Shown: positions 7,915 to 15,981 of the stretch, piece by piece
Numbering within the stretch: position 1 is the stretch's first letter
Layout: each line of letters begins with the position of its first letter
Notes under the pieces: generated by a model
Database searches by the model: none
What the model was told of the DNA's origin: nothing
The model's input: the letters and a program-made list of their open reading frames with translations, nothing else
Position numbers and translations under genes: made by a program
Assembly (NCBI GenBank): GCA_965218235.1
Contig: OZ244595.1
Location: 1,550,001-1,614,000, forward strand
Source of the DNA: CADCWK01 sp965218235
Lineage (GTDB): Bacteria > Chloroflexota > Chloroflexia > Thermomicrobiales > UBA6265
Length of the DNA: 64,000 nucleotides
Direction of reading: 5' to 3'

Positions 7915-9795
7915 CTAGAGGCTCGACTTGATCGTCGCGGCGAGGGTAGGGGTGATACCGTCGACCGTGACGAGGTCGGCCTCGCTGGCCTCGCGGATGC
8001 CCTTGACCGACCCAAAGCGCTTGATCAGCGCCTTCTTCCGGGTCGGTCCGATGCCGGGCACGCTGTCCAGGCTGGACGCGACGGCCGACTTGCTCCGCTT
8101 CTGCTGGTGGAAGGTGATCGCGAAGCGATGGGCCTCATCCCGAATGCGCTGGATCAAGTAGAGCGCCTGGCTATCGCGGGGTAGCAGGATCGGATCGGGC
8201 CGGCCTGGCAGGAACAGCTCCTCGTTCTCCTTGGCCAGCCCGGTGATCGCCTGGCCCGTCCAGCCGACGGCCGCCAGCGCTTCCACCGCCGAGCTGAGCT
8301 GGCCCTTGCCGCCGTCGACGATGACGAGGTCGGGCAGTTTGGTCCACTTGCCGTCGTCCGGCTTGTCGCCGCCACGCTTCTCGCCGTTCTCGTCGGTCCC
8401 CGAGGCCCGGCGGAAGCGGCGCTGGATCACCTCGCTCATGCTGGCGAAGTCGTTCGACCCGTCGACGGTCCGGATCGTGAAGCGGCGGTACTCGCGCCTG
8501 GCCGGCTTGCCGTCCTCGAAGACGACCATGCTCGCGACCGTATTGGTTCCCTGCAGGGTGCTGATGTCGAAGCACTCGATCCGGCGCGGCATCCTCGGCA
8601 GGTCGAGCGCCTCGGCCAGCTCGCTCAGCGCGGCGGTGGTCTTCATCTCGTCCGAGAGGAACTTGAGCCGACTCTGCTCGAGGTTCTCGGTGGCGCTCCT
8701 GGCGACCATCTCGACGAGCTGCTTCCGGTCGCCCCGCTGCGGAACAAGCAGCTCGACCCGCCCGCCACGCCGCTCCCGGAGCCAGGGCGTGATGATCTCC
8801 TCCTCGGCGGCCGGCAGGCGGTGCTCCAGCAGCAGGATGGGCGGGACGATCGCGGCATCGATGTAGAACTGCGAGACGAAGCTGGACAGGATCTCGCTGG
8901 GCTGATCCTCCAGCGTCGAGCGGACGGCGAAGAACTCGCTGCCGAGCATCTTGCCGTTCCGGAGGAAGCCGGCCTGGACCCCGGCGTCGCCGCCGGCTCC
9001 CTGGGCGACCGCGAGGATGTCGGCGTTGAGGCCGTTCGGGGAGACGATCTTCTGGCGTTCGAGGACGTGGTTGACGGCCTCGATCCGGTCCCGCAGCTCG
9101 GCGGCACGCTCGAAGTTCCAGGCGTCGGCGGCCTGCCGCATCTCGTCCTCCATCGGCGCGAGGATCTCGTCGCCTCGGCCGGAGAGGAAGAGGGAGGCAC
9201 CGTCGACGGCCTTCATGTACGTCGGGCGGTCGACGGCGCTGATGCAGGGCGCGGTGCACTGGTGCATGTGGTAGTAGAGGCAGAGGTCGTCGTTGCCGGT
9301 GATCTTCTTGTCGCACTTGCGGTACGTGAACAGGCGGTTGATCAAGTGCAGCGTCTTGTGCATTTGCCCGGCCGAGGTGTACGGGCCGTAGTAGCGGCCA
9401 CCGTCGTCGACGACGCGCCGGGTGATGATGACCCGGGGCCACTCCTCGTTGGTGATCTTGAGGTACGGGTAGGTCTTGCTGTCCTTGAGGAGGATGTTGT
9501 ACTTCGGCTGATGCTTCTTGATCAGCTCGTTCTCGAGGATCAGCGCCTCGGCGGCGGTGTCCGTCCGGATGACGTCGAAGTCGACGATGTGCCGGACGAG
9601 CTCGCGGGTCTTGGGGTCCTTGCCGCGTTCGGACTGGAAGTAGGACCGGACCCGGTTGCGCAGGGCGATGGCCTTGCCGACGTAGATGATCGCGCCGGTG
9701 TCGTCCTTCATCAGGTAGACGCCGGGGGCGACCGCGAGGGCGGCGAGGCGGGTCGTGAAATCGGGTCTGGCGGGAAGATTCGGGGAAGTACTCAC
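7915..9795 (-). CDS. uvrC: UvrABC system protein C
   Basis: Dual-incision endonuclease of nucleotide excision repair. The 626 residues match the usual length. The N-terminal GIY-YIG domain has PGVYLMKDDTG (24-34) and IIYVGKA (36-42). A Cys-rich segment follows (CDKKITGND, CLYYHMHQC, PCISAV), then a UVR motif near residue 220-250 and the RNase H-like endonuclease half (ECFDISTLQGTNTVASMVVF, DLVIVDGGKGQL). Tandem helix-hairpin-helix motifs lie at the C terminus (LDSVPGIGPTRKKALIKRFG, SVKGIREAS). The GTG start is at 9795. There is no Shine-Dalgarno sequence, and a perfect TATAAT ends 7 bp upstream, so the mRNA may be leaderless. Assignment is secure. Confidence 0.97.
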   Translation of the reverse strand: MSTSPNLPARPDFTTRLAALAVAPGVYLMKDDTGAIIYVGKAIALRNRVRSYFQSERGKDPKTRELVRHIVDFDVIRTDTAAEALILENELIKKHQPKYNILLKDSKTYPYLKITNEEWPRVIITRRVVDDGGRYYGPYTSAGQMHKTLHLINRLFTYRKCDKKITGNDDLCLYYHMHQCTAPCISAVDRPTYMKAVDGASLFLSGRGDEILAPMEDEMRQAADAWNFERAAELRDRIEAVNHVLERQKIVSPNGLNADILAVAQGAGGDAGVQAGFLRNGKMLGSEFFAVRSTLEDQPSEILSSFVSQFYIDAAIVPPILLLEHRLPAAEEEIITPWLRERRGGRVELLVPQRGDRKQLVEMVARSATENLEQSRLKFLSDEMKTTAALSELAEALDLPRMPRRIECFDISTLQGTNTVASMVVFEDGKPARREYRRFTIRTVDGSNDFASMSEVIQRRFRRASGTDENGEKRGGDKPDDGKWTKLPDLVIVDGGKGQLSSAVEALAAVGWTGQAITGLAKENEELFLPGRPDPILLPRDSQALYLIQRIRDEAHRFAITFHQQKRSKSAVASSLDSVPGIGPTRKKALIKRFGSVKGIREASEADLVTVDGITPTLAATIKSSL

Positions 9796-9802
9796 AGGGC
9801 TA

Positions 9803-9808
9803 ATTATA
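9803..9808 (-). promoter_or_regulatory. TATAAT -10 element of uvrC, possible leaderless promoter
   Basis: A perfect TATAAT on the minus strand ends 7 nt before the GTG start of uvrC, so transcription would begin at or next to the start codon. No clear -35 hexamer is at 17 bp (GC-rich sequence there). Such short-spaced -10 boxes are typical of leaderless genes. Confidence 0.5.
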
Positions 9809-9849
9809 CCGCGCCCAGAGGGTGCCTTCCGGCCAAAGGGGCGCTCCGG

Positions 9850-9905
9850 CGAACGACGAGTGTCCGGCTGAGCGCTTTCACCCAGGGCCGGACGCTCGTC
9901 GTTCG
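9850..9905 (-). terminator. Strong hairpin downstream of the ABC permease
   Basis: CGAACGACGAGTGTCCGGC (9850-9868) pairs with GCCGGACGCTCGTCGTTCG (9887-9905) with one mismatch in 19 bp and an 18-nt loop. It lies 45 bp beyond the permease stop on the minus strand. No long T-run follows, so it may act as a Rho-type pause, a stabiliser or a weak terminator. Confidence 0.55.
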
Positions 9906-9950
9906 TTTCGACCGGGACGTTGGGAGCCTCCGGCCGATTGGCGCGTCAGG

Positions 9951-10805
9951 TTACGCGTCGCGCCGCTTGAGCAGCACCGCCGCGATGGCGAGGGATCCGG
10001 CGACCCAGCCGGCGAGGACGAGCGCTCCGATCAGCGGCGACAACAATGTGTCGGACGGGGTGATCGTGGTGAAGGCGGAGCCCGCGTTCGAGGGCAGGTA
10101 CCTGAGGAACGTCTCCTGGGCCGAGGCGGGGAGCAGGAAGCCGAGGAGCTGTGGCGCCAGCAGCAGTAGGACGAAGATGATGCCGATCGCGCCGGCGGCC
10201 TGGCGGACGATGGTGCCAAGTCCGAGACCAAGAAGCGCGACGGCGGCAAGGTACCCGGCGGAGCCGATGATGACCCGGAGCACTCCGGTATCCGTCAGAC
10301 TGGCGCTGTCGCCGCCGATGATGGCCTGCCCAAGGAAGAACGCGCCGAACATCGTGGGGAGCGCCACCGCGAGCGTGACGACGGCGACGACGATGGCCTT
10401 GGCTCCGAGAACCGGAAGACGCGTCGGAACTGCGGCAAAGGTGGAGCGGATCATGCCGCTTGCGAACTCGCTGGTGATCATGAGGACGCCCACGATGCCG
10501 ATGACGATCTGGGCGAACAGGTTGCCGGCGAGACCGACGGTGATCGGGTTGCTGAAGGCATCAGGGTCGCTTGGGTCGGCGTTGAAGGTCGCCGAGGCGA
10601 TCGCCCCAAAGCCGAGCACGAGGAGCACGGTCGAGATCAGGGTGATCCAGTTCGACCGGAGGCTGCGGAACTTGACCCATTCCGAGCGGATCACCCGCGG
10701 GAACGTGACTCTCAGATCCGAGGGGTTGAGTCGCCCGGTGGCGTCTGCCCGCGCGTCGATGGTGCGCTCCGGTCGTGCAGTCTGATCGAGGATGGCGGTC
10801 GCCAC
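9951..10805 (-). CDS. ABC-2 type transporter permease
   Basis: A 284-residue permease with six hydrophobic segments (for example WITLISTVLLVLGFGAIAS, LPVLGAKAIVVAVVTLAVA and AAVALLGLGLGTIVR) and the ABC-2 layout of a long first periplasmic region. Residues 1-40 are cytoplasmic. It is probably the membrane half of an exporter with the ATPase encoded immediately upstream. The GTG start at 10805 has AAGGAG seven bases upstream. Together with the two-component genes it forms a module of the kind often used for antibiotic or envelope-stress efflux; the substrate is unknown. Confidence 0.88.
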   Translation of the reverse strand: MATAILDQTARPERTIDARADATGRLNPSDLRVTFPRVIRSEWVKFRSLRSNWITLISTVLLVLGFGAIASATFNADPSDPDAFSNPITVGLAGNLFAQIVIGIVGVLMITSEFASGMIRSTFAAVPTRLPVLGAKAIVVAVVTLAVALPTMFGAFFLGQAIIGGDSASLTDTGVLRVIIGSAGYLAAVALLGLGLGTIVRQAAGAIGIIFVLLLLAPQLLGFLLPASAQETFLRYLPSNAGSAFTTITPSDTLLSPLIGALVLAGWVAGSLAIAAVLLKRRDA

Positions 10806-10894
10806 GGAAGGTCTCCTTGTTGGATGCGACGGTCGGGCCGTCGTGCGGGTCGAGGGATCGGGGACGTGAGGGGATCGGCGAGGTGGACGATGTG

Positions 10895-11812
10895 TCAGGC
10901 CGCGACCGCGGCGGGCTGGTACTCGACCGAGTCGTGGGTCAGGGACATGAAAGCCTCCTCCAGGGACGCCTCCCGGGGGACGAGCGCATGGAGCGGAATG
11001 CCGCTGGAGAAGGCGATGTCCCCGATCTCGGCGGCAAGTAACCCCGTCACGCTGATGACGCGGGCGTCATCGGTCGAATCGATCGAAACGCCTTCGCTGA
11101 GCAGTGCCCGGGTCAGGTCAGCGGGGTAGGGCGTCGTCACGTCGACGCGACCGTCGTTGCCAACCTGGCGGAGCTCGTCGACGGTCATGTCACCGATCAT
11201 CCGTCCGCGGCCGATGATGATCAGATGCTCGGCCATCAGACCGACCTCGGAGATGAGATGGGACGAGACGAAGACGGTGCGGCCTTCGTCAGCCAGCCCC
11301 TTGAGCAGGTGTCGAATCCAAAGGATGCCTTCGGGGTCGAGCCCGTTGACTGGCTCGTCGAGGATGATCGTTTCCGGGTCCGCCAGGAGTGCCCCGGCGA
11401 TGCCGAGTCGTTGCCCCATACCCAGTGAGAACGAGCCAGCCCGCTTCTTCGCCACGGACGAGATGCCGACCAGGTCGAGAACCTCGTGGACGCGGCGGTC
11501 GGGCACACCGGTGGTCGCGGCCATCGCCGAGAGGTGGTCATAGGCCGAACGTCCAGGGTGGATGGCACGGGCTTCGAGCAGCGCACCGACCTCGTGCAGC
11601 GGCGCCTTGTGGTCGATGAGCGATCGACCGTTGACCGTCGCGGTACCGGCGGACGGGCTGTCGAGCCCCATGATCAGTCGCATCGTGGTGGACTTGCCCG
11701 AGCCGTTGGGACCGAGGAAGCCGGTGACGATGCCAGGCTGGACGGTAAAGCTGAGCGAGTCGACGGCGACCTTTTCTCCGTAGCGCTTGGTGATGGAATC
11801 GACGACGATCAC
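10895..11812 (-). CDS. ABC transporter ATP-binding protein
   Basis: A 305-residue ABC ATPase. Walker A is GPNGSGKST (~34-42), and the signature region is SFSLGMGQRLGIAGALL, with LGMGQ in place of LSGGQ as is common in this exporter subfamily. Walker B is IILDEPVNGLDPEG, followed by the H-loop SSHLISE. A C-terminal ~80-residue extension is typical of drug-efflux type ATPases. The GTG at 11812 was chosen because AGGAAAGGA lies just upstream and the NH2-terminal beta strand begins there. It is paired with the ABC-2 permease 89 bp downstream and the sensor/regulator pair 107 bp upstream. Confidence 0.93.
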   Translation of the reverse strand: MIVVDSITKRYGEKVAVDSLSFTVQPGIVTGFLGPNGSGKSTTMRLIMGLDSPSAGTATVNGRSLIDHKAPLHEVGALLEARAIHPGRSAYDHLSAMAATTGVPDRRVHEVLDLVGISSVAKKRAGSFSLGMGQRLGIAGALLADPETIILDEPVNGLDPEGILWIRHLLKGLADEGRTVFVSSHLISEVGLMAEHLIIIGRGRMIGDMTVDELRQVGNDGRVDVTTPYPADLTRALLSEGVSIDSTDDARVISVTGLLAAEIGDIAFSSGIPLHALVPREASLEEAFMSLTHDSVEYQPAAVAA

Positions 11813-11918
11813 GGCGGGTTCCTTTCCTGTGAGACGCCAGTGCATTGGCGATGTGTTCAGGTTAGGTTCCGGTGGTTCGGACGTCGTCGTCTGCCCGGAG
11901 TGTTCCCCCAGGCCACGC

Positions 11919-12599
11919 CTACTCCGGGTGCAGTAGTCGGGCCTGGTACGCGAAGACGACGAGCTGGGCCCGGTCATGGGCATCGAGCTTCACCATCGCC
12001 CGGTTGACATGCGTCTTGACCGTGAACGAGGAAATGAACAGCGCCTCGCCGATCTGCTCGTTCGACAGGCCACGGGCCACGAGGATGAGGACCTCCCGTT
12101 CCCGATCGGTGAGTTCGGCGACCGTGTCGACGTGACGCTTCGTCGCGTCGCTGGCGCCGGGTTCGGGCGGCGGGGTCGCCAGGAACCGCTCGATCAGCGA
12201 CCGCGTCGCCCGGGGGGAGAGGAGCGCATCTCCACCGGCAACGGTCCGGATCGCGGTGATGATCTCGTCTGGCGTCGCTCCCTTGCCGAGGAAACCACTG
12301 GCGCCGGCGTGGAGCGCAACCGCGACGTTGTCATCGGTCTCGAACGTCGTCACGATGATGATTCGGACCCCGGCGAGATTCTCGTCCGCCCGAATCCGAC
12401 GCGTCGCCTCAATGCCATCCAGTCCGGGCATCCGGATGTCCATCAGGACGACGTCGGCGCGGACGGAGTAGGCGAGCCGGACCGCGGCCTGACCGTCGGC
12501 GGCCTCGCCCACGACGGTCAGGTCGTCCTCGAGCTCCAGGACGCCCCGGAGCCCGGCCCGGATGAGTGGCTGGTCGTCGGCGATCAGGACCCGGATCAT
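11919..12599 (-). CDS. NarL/LuxR-type response regulator
   Basis: A 226-residue DNA-binding response regulator. The receiver domain has the acidic pair at residues 8-9, the phospho-acceptor Asp54 in VLMDIRMPG, and the switch residues in IIVTTF and the following KGATPDEI lysine. The C-terminal ~65 residues form a LuxR helix-turn-helix (ELTDREREVLILVARGLSN then EQIGEALFIS). The start overlaps the stop of the histidine kinase gene (ATGA), so they are co-translated. The likely target is the adjacent ABC exporter operon. Confidence 0.95.
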   Translation of the reverse strand: MIRVLIADDQPLIRAGLRGVLELEDDLTVVGEAADGQAAVRLAYSVRADVVLMDIRMPGLDGIEATRRIRADENLAGVRIIIVTTFETDDNVAVALHAGASGFLGKGATPDEIITAIRTVAGGDALLSPRATRSLIERFLATPPPEPGASDATKRHVDTVAELTDREREVLILVARGLSNEQIGEALFISSFTVKTHVNRAMVKLDAHDRAQLVVFAYQARLLHPE

Positions 12600-13789
12600 G
12601 GTGTCTGCTCCGCTATGGTCGGCCGGGGTGGGGAGTAGGGGATCATCGCCCGCACGACGAACTGACCATCGGGCTGCCGGTCGGCGGTGATGCGCCCGCC
12701 GACTGAGCCGACGCGTTCATGCAGGCCGATGACCCCATACCCGGTGCCGACCGCCACCGTGGGATTCCCTGCGGAGTCGGTCCGGACCGGGTTGGAGACC
12801 GCGATGGCCAGGCCGTCGGTCTCCCACGAGATCACGAGGCGGGTCTCGCCTGGGACTCCGTGCTTCGTGGCGTTGGTCAGCGCTTCCTGGATCACCCGGT
12901 AGGCAGTGAGCTCCGAAGCAGCGTCGAGCGGAACGGTCTTGCCCCGGATCGTCCAGTGAATCCGGTCATCGGCGTGCGCGTAGGAGCCGACCAGCTCGCT
13001 GACCTGGGCGAGGCCCGGGGCCGGCTCACGGCGCTCGCCGTCATCGGAGGCGCGGAGGAGCCGGAGCACAGCGGACAGATCATCGAGCGCCGACCGGGCG
13101 GCCTCGCTGACGCGGTCGACGGCGATGACGGCGGTACCGTAGGCCTCCTTCGCCATTGCCCGTGATGCCAGCCCCGCCTGGATGTTCACGACCGCGATGT
13201 GGTGGGCGACGATGTCATGCAGCTCCTGCGCGATCCGGAGGCGCTCCTCGGTCACCCGTGCCAGTGCCATCTGCTCGCGGGTCTCCTCGGCCCGCTGGGC
13301 GCGGTCCTGCAGGACCTGTACAAAGGCCCGGCGACTCCGGACCGCATCGCCAACCGCGGCGGCCAGCGCGACCCAGACCAGGACACTGAGACTTTCTCTG
13401 AAGCCTTTCAGATCATCGCTGGTCGCCACGATCAGGCCGACGATCGTCGCCGCCGAGACGGCGGTAGCGATCACCGTCGTGCGTCTGGCCGACCGGCTGG
13501 CGATCGTGTAAACGGCGACCACCGCGCCACCCCCGACAGCCAGCAAGGAGCCATCGAAGCTCAGGCTGACGATCGCCGTCGCCAGGACGACGCCGAGGAC
13601 GACGAACGGCTCGCGTTGACGGAAGACGAGCGCGAGCCCGATCACGATCGATGCGACGATCGTTGGGAGGAGCGCCGAGTCGTCCTCCGGGTTGAAGGAT
13701 GCCGAGGCGATCGGCAGGACCGCGACGATCAGGGCCACCGCGACGTCGCGCGCTGGCTGGACCCATCGCATCCTCTGGCTCTCTGCCAT
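12596..13789 (-). CDS. DesK/NarL-type sensor histidine kinase
   Basis: A 397-residue membrane sensor kinase. About four to five hydrophobic segments occupy residues ~15-150. A short coiled linker precedes the HisKA_3 dimerisation helix with the phospho-accepting His191 in AQELHDIVAHHI. The ATPase domain carries TAYRVIQEALTNATKHG (N-box), the G1 region and GYGVIGLHERVGSVGG near the end. It lacks a large periplasmic sensor domain, so it probably senses from within the membrane. The ATG at 13789 was chosen; the frame is open further upstream but crosses a hairpin and has no homology. It is coupled by ATGA to the response regulator. Confidence 0.92.
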   Translation of the reverse strand: MAESQRMRWVQPARDVAVALIVAVLPIASASFNPEDDSALLPTIVASIVIGLALVFRQREPFVVLGVVLATAIVSLSFDGSLLAVGGGAVVAVYTIASRSARRTTVIATAVSAATIVGLIVATSDDLKGFRESLSVLVWVALAAAVGDAVRSRRAFVQVLQDRAQRAEETREQMALARVTEERLRIAQELHDIVAHHIAVVNIQAGLASRAMAKEAYGTAVIAVDRVSEAARSALDDLSAVLRLLRASDDGERREPAPGLAQVSELVGSYAHADDRIHWTIRGKTVPLDAASELTAYRVIQEALTNATKHGVPGETRLVISWETDGLAIAVSNPVRTDSAGNPTVAVGTGYGVIGLHERVGSVGGRITADRQPDGQFVVRAMIPYSPPRPTIAEQTP

Positions 13790-13835
13790 CGCGCTCAGCC
13801 CCTGTCCGTGATGAAAGCAGAGCACCGTCGGCCCC

Positions 13836-13890
13836 AGCCGGCCGGGCTCACCCGCGACCGAGACCCGGCGTCGGCTGAGCCCGGCCGGTC
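13836..13890 (-). terminator. Hairpin terminator after the lactonase gene
   Basis: GCCGGCCGGGCTCA (from ~13837) pairs with TGAGCCCGGCCGGTC (13876-13890), about 14 bp of stem with a 25-nt loop, located 43 bp beyond the lactonase stop on the minus strand and before the kinase start. It resembles the dispersed REP-type repeats in base content. Confidence 0.5.
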
Positions 13891-13932
13891 CGTTGGCAGG
13901 GGATTGATCGCTCTGGCGACGCCCTTTCCACC

Positions 13933-14982
13933 TCAGACCTCGGCGAAGAGGATCGCGACCGGAGACGGAATCTCGACCGGATCGCCGGTCTGCGAGAGCA
14001 GGCCGGTCTCGGGGTCGCGCCGGAAGACGACGATGTTCCCGGTCGTCTGGTTGGCCGCCAGCAGCCACGCGCCGGTCGGGTCGAGGGCGAAGTTGCGGGG
14101 CGTCTGACCGCCGGTCGGCTGGTGGCCGACCAGGGTGAGCTGGCCATCCTCACCGACCGCGTAGATGACGATGCTGTCGTCGCCCCGGTTGGACCCGTAG
14201 AGATGGAGGCCGTCCGGAGTGATCGCGATCTGGGCGGTCGTGTTCTCGCCGCTGAACCCGTCCGGCAGTGTCGGAACCGTCTGCCGCTCGGTCAGGCTAC
14301 CGTCGGCGAAGGCGTAGCTCGTGATGGTGTTGCTGAGCTCGTTGATGACGAAGACCATCGTCCCGTCCGGCGAGTAGGCGAAGTGGCGCGGGCCCGCGCC
14401 GGGCGCGGCGTGGGCGACGGCCCCCTCGGCCGAGCCGGGGTTGAGGCGACCGGTGTCCGTGTCGAGGTCGTAGACGGTGATCGTGTCGAGGCCGAGGTCG
14501 GTCGCGAGGACGTGGTGACCGTCCGGGGCCGACGCCACCATGTGGGCGTGCGGGCGGTCCTGACGGTTTGGATCATGGCCACTGCCGGTGAAGGTGGTCA
14601 CGTCGCTGGACGGCTGGAGATGCCCGTCCTCGCCGATCGGATAGACAGCGAGGGTCCCGTCGCCGTAGTTGGCGACCATCGCGTAGCGGCCCGGCTTGTC
14701 GATGCTGATGTAGCAGGGAGTCGACCCGTGGCTGGTCTCCTGGTTGAGCTCATGAAGCCCACCGCTGGTGAGGTCGCGGTGAAAGGCCGAGACGATTCCC
14801 GGCTCGGACTCGTTGGCCGAGAAGACGAACCGGTTGGTCGGGTCGATCGCCAGGAAGGACGGATTGGCCGCGCCCATGACCGTCTCGGTCGGGATGAGCG
14901 TGCCGCTCTCCGGCTCGAACCGGAAGACATAGATCCCCTCACCCTTGCCTGCTCCGGTGTAGGTCCCAACATAGACGAACAT
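13933..14982 (-). CDS. Lactonase family beta-propeller protein (6-phosphogluconolactonase type)
   Basis: A 349-residue seven-bladed beta-propeller of the YbhE/Pgl lactonase family, expected to hydrolyse 6-phosphogluconolactone or a related sugar lactone in the cytoplasm. Family signatures are the N-terminal FVYVGTYTGAGKGEGIYVF, repeated blade motifs (PSFLAIDPTNRFVFSANE, CYISIDKPGRYAMVANYGDG, PRHFAYSPDGTMVFVINE, PRNFALDPTGAWLLAANQ) and DRPHAHMV. No signal peptide is seen. The ATG has AGAGGGAG upstream. Whether the substrate is truly phosphogluconolactone cannot be read from the sequence. Confidence 0.9.
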   Translation of the reverse strand: MFVYVGTYTGAGKGEGIYVFRFEPESGTLIPTETVMGAANPSFLAIDPTNRFVFSANESEPGIVSAFHRDLTSGGLHELNQETSHGSTPCYISIDKPGRYAMVANYGDGTLAVYPIGEDGHLQPSSDVTTFTGSGHDPNRQDRPHAHMVASAPDGHHVLATDLGLDTITVYDLDTDTGRLNPGSAEGAVAHAAPGAGPRHFAYSPDGTMVFVINELSNTITSYAFADGSLTERQTVPTLPDGFSGENTTAQIAITPDGLHLYGSNRGDDSIVIYAVGEDGQLTLVGHQPTGGQTPRNFALDPTGAWLLAANQTTGNIVVFRRDPETGLLSQTGDPVEIPSPVAILFAEV

Positions 14983-15021
14983 CTGCTACTCCCTCTGGTG
15001 GCGCGGCGCTACCCGTTCGGA

Positions 15022-15981
15022 TCAAGGCAGCGCCGCGACGGATCCGTTCCACGATGGGGACATGGTCGCAGGTGCCGCACCGAACAGGCCAGCCCAGAGC
15101 AGCCGGGTCGCCCAGCCGGGCACCGTACCCCAGCCCTCGGCGAGCGTTGCCAGTCCCTTCATGTCCAGCGTCGGATCATCGTAGGCCAGCCGGGCCGCCC
15201 GCAGGAGGGCGACGTCGCCGGACGGCCAGACGCGCTCGTCCGCCACACCCAAGAGCAGCGTCGAGCGTGCCGTCCACGGGCCGACCAGCGGTAGCTCACG
15301 CAGCAGGGCGAGCCGCGCTTCGGGGGGCAGCGTCGCCCAGTCCGGTCGCCGGTCCGGGAGCCGGCCGTCGGCGGCGATCCGGGCGATCGCCACGAGGGCC
15401 TCCGCCCGGCGCCAGGTGACGCCGCTGGTCCGGACCTGCTCCGCCGTCGCCCGCGCCAGGCGCCCGGCTGTCGGCAGGGGCCAGAACGGGCGCCCGGCGA
15501 TCTCGGTGGCGTCGGAGAGGAGGGCGGCCAGGCGGCGCTGCGTGGTCGCCGCCGATGCCACGGAGATGCTCTGGCCGACGATGCTCGTCACCAATCCGAG
15601 GTAGACCGAGCCATGGGCGAACGGCCGCAGCCCGGGGAAGCGATCGGCGAGGGCGGCGATCACCGGGTCGTCCCAGTCCGGCGCCGAACGGTCGAGGTTC
15701 AGGATCGGCGCGATCATCCCGGCGGCTTCCGGGGACGGCGAGGCGACGGCGAGCGTGTCCGGCTTGGAGCCGAGCCAGGCGACGACGGGCACGACGCCGC
15801 CATCGTTGTCATGTCCGACCCGGATCAGGCACCCGTCCCGCCAGTCGAGGTCGGGCCAGCGCCCGGCCGCCCAGGCGACTGGGCCGCAGGTCTCGGCCAG
15901 CGAGAAGCCAGGACCGGTCGGAACGATCCGGATCGGCCAGTCGCCGGGCAGCCAGGCCGTACCGCTGGCCGTGAGGATCAT
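15022..15981 (-). CDS. AlkA-like DNA-3-methyladenine glycosylase (HhH-GPD)
   Basis: A 319-residue base-excision glycosylase. The C-terminal HhH-GPD domain shows VTSIVGQSISVASA (~131-144), a helix-hairpin-helix LPLVGPWTARSTLLLG (230-245) and the catalytic Asp256 in VWPSGDVALL. There are no iron-sulphur cysteines, consistent with AlkA rather than endonuclease III. The N-terminal ~100 residues are a divergent AlkA-type beta domain. The ATG at 15981 overlaps the stop of the S41 peptidase (ATGA), so translation is coupled to an exported protease, an unexpected pairing. Confidence 0.9.
   Translation of the reverse strand: MILTASGTAWLPGDWPIRIVPTGPGFSLAETCGPVAWAAGRWPDLDWRDGCLIRVGHDNDGGVVPVVAWLGSKPDTLAVASPSPEAAGMIAPILNLDRSAPDWDDPVIAALADRFPGLRPFAHGSVYLGLVTSIVGQSISVASAATTQRRLAALLSDATEIAGRPFWPLPTAGRLARATAEQVRTSGVTWRRAEALVAIARIAADGRLPDRRPDWATLPPEARLALLRELPLVGPWTARSTLLLGVADERVWPSGDVALLRAARLAYDDPTLDMKGLATLAEGWGTVPGWATRLLWAGLFGAAPATMSPSWNGSVAALP

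Noticed and set aside
8821..10785. 654-codon plus-strand frame spanning uvrC and the ABC permease
   Set aside because: It crosses two genes and a hairpin on the other strand, and its composition changes abruptly between them; no homology recognised.
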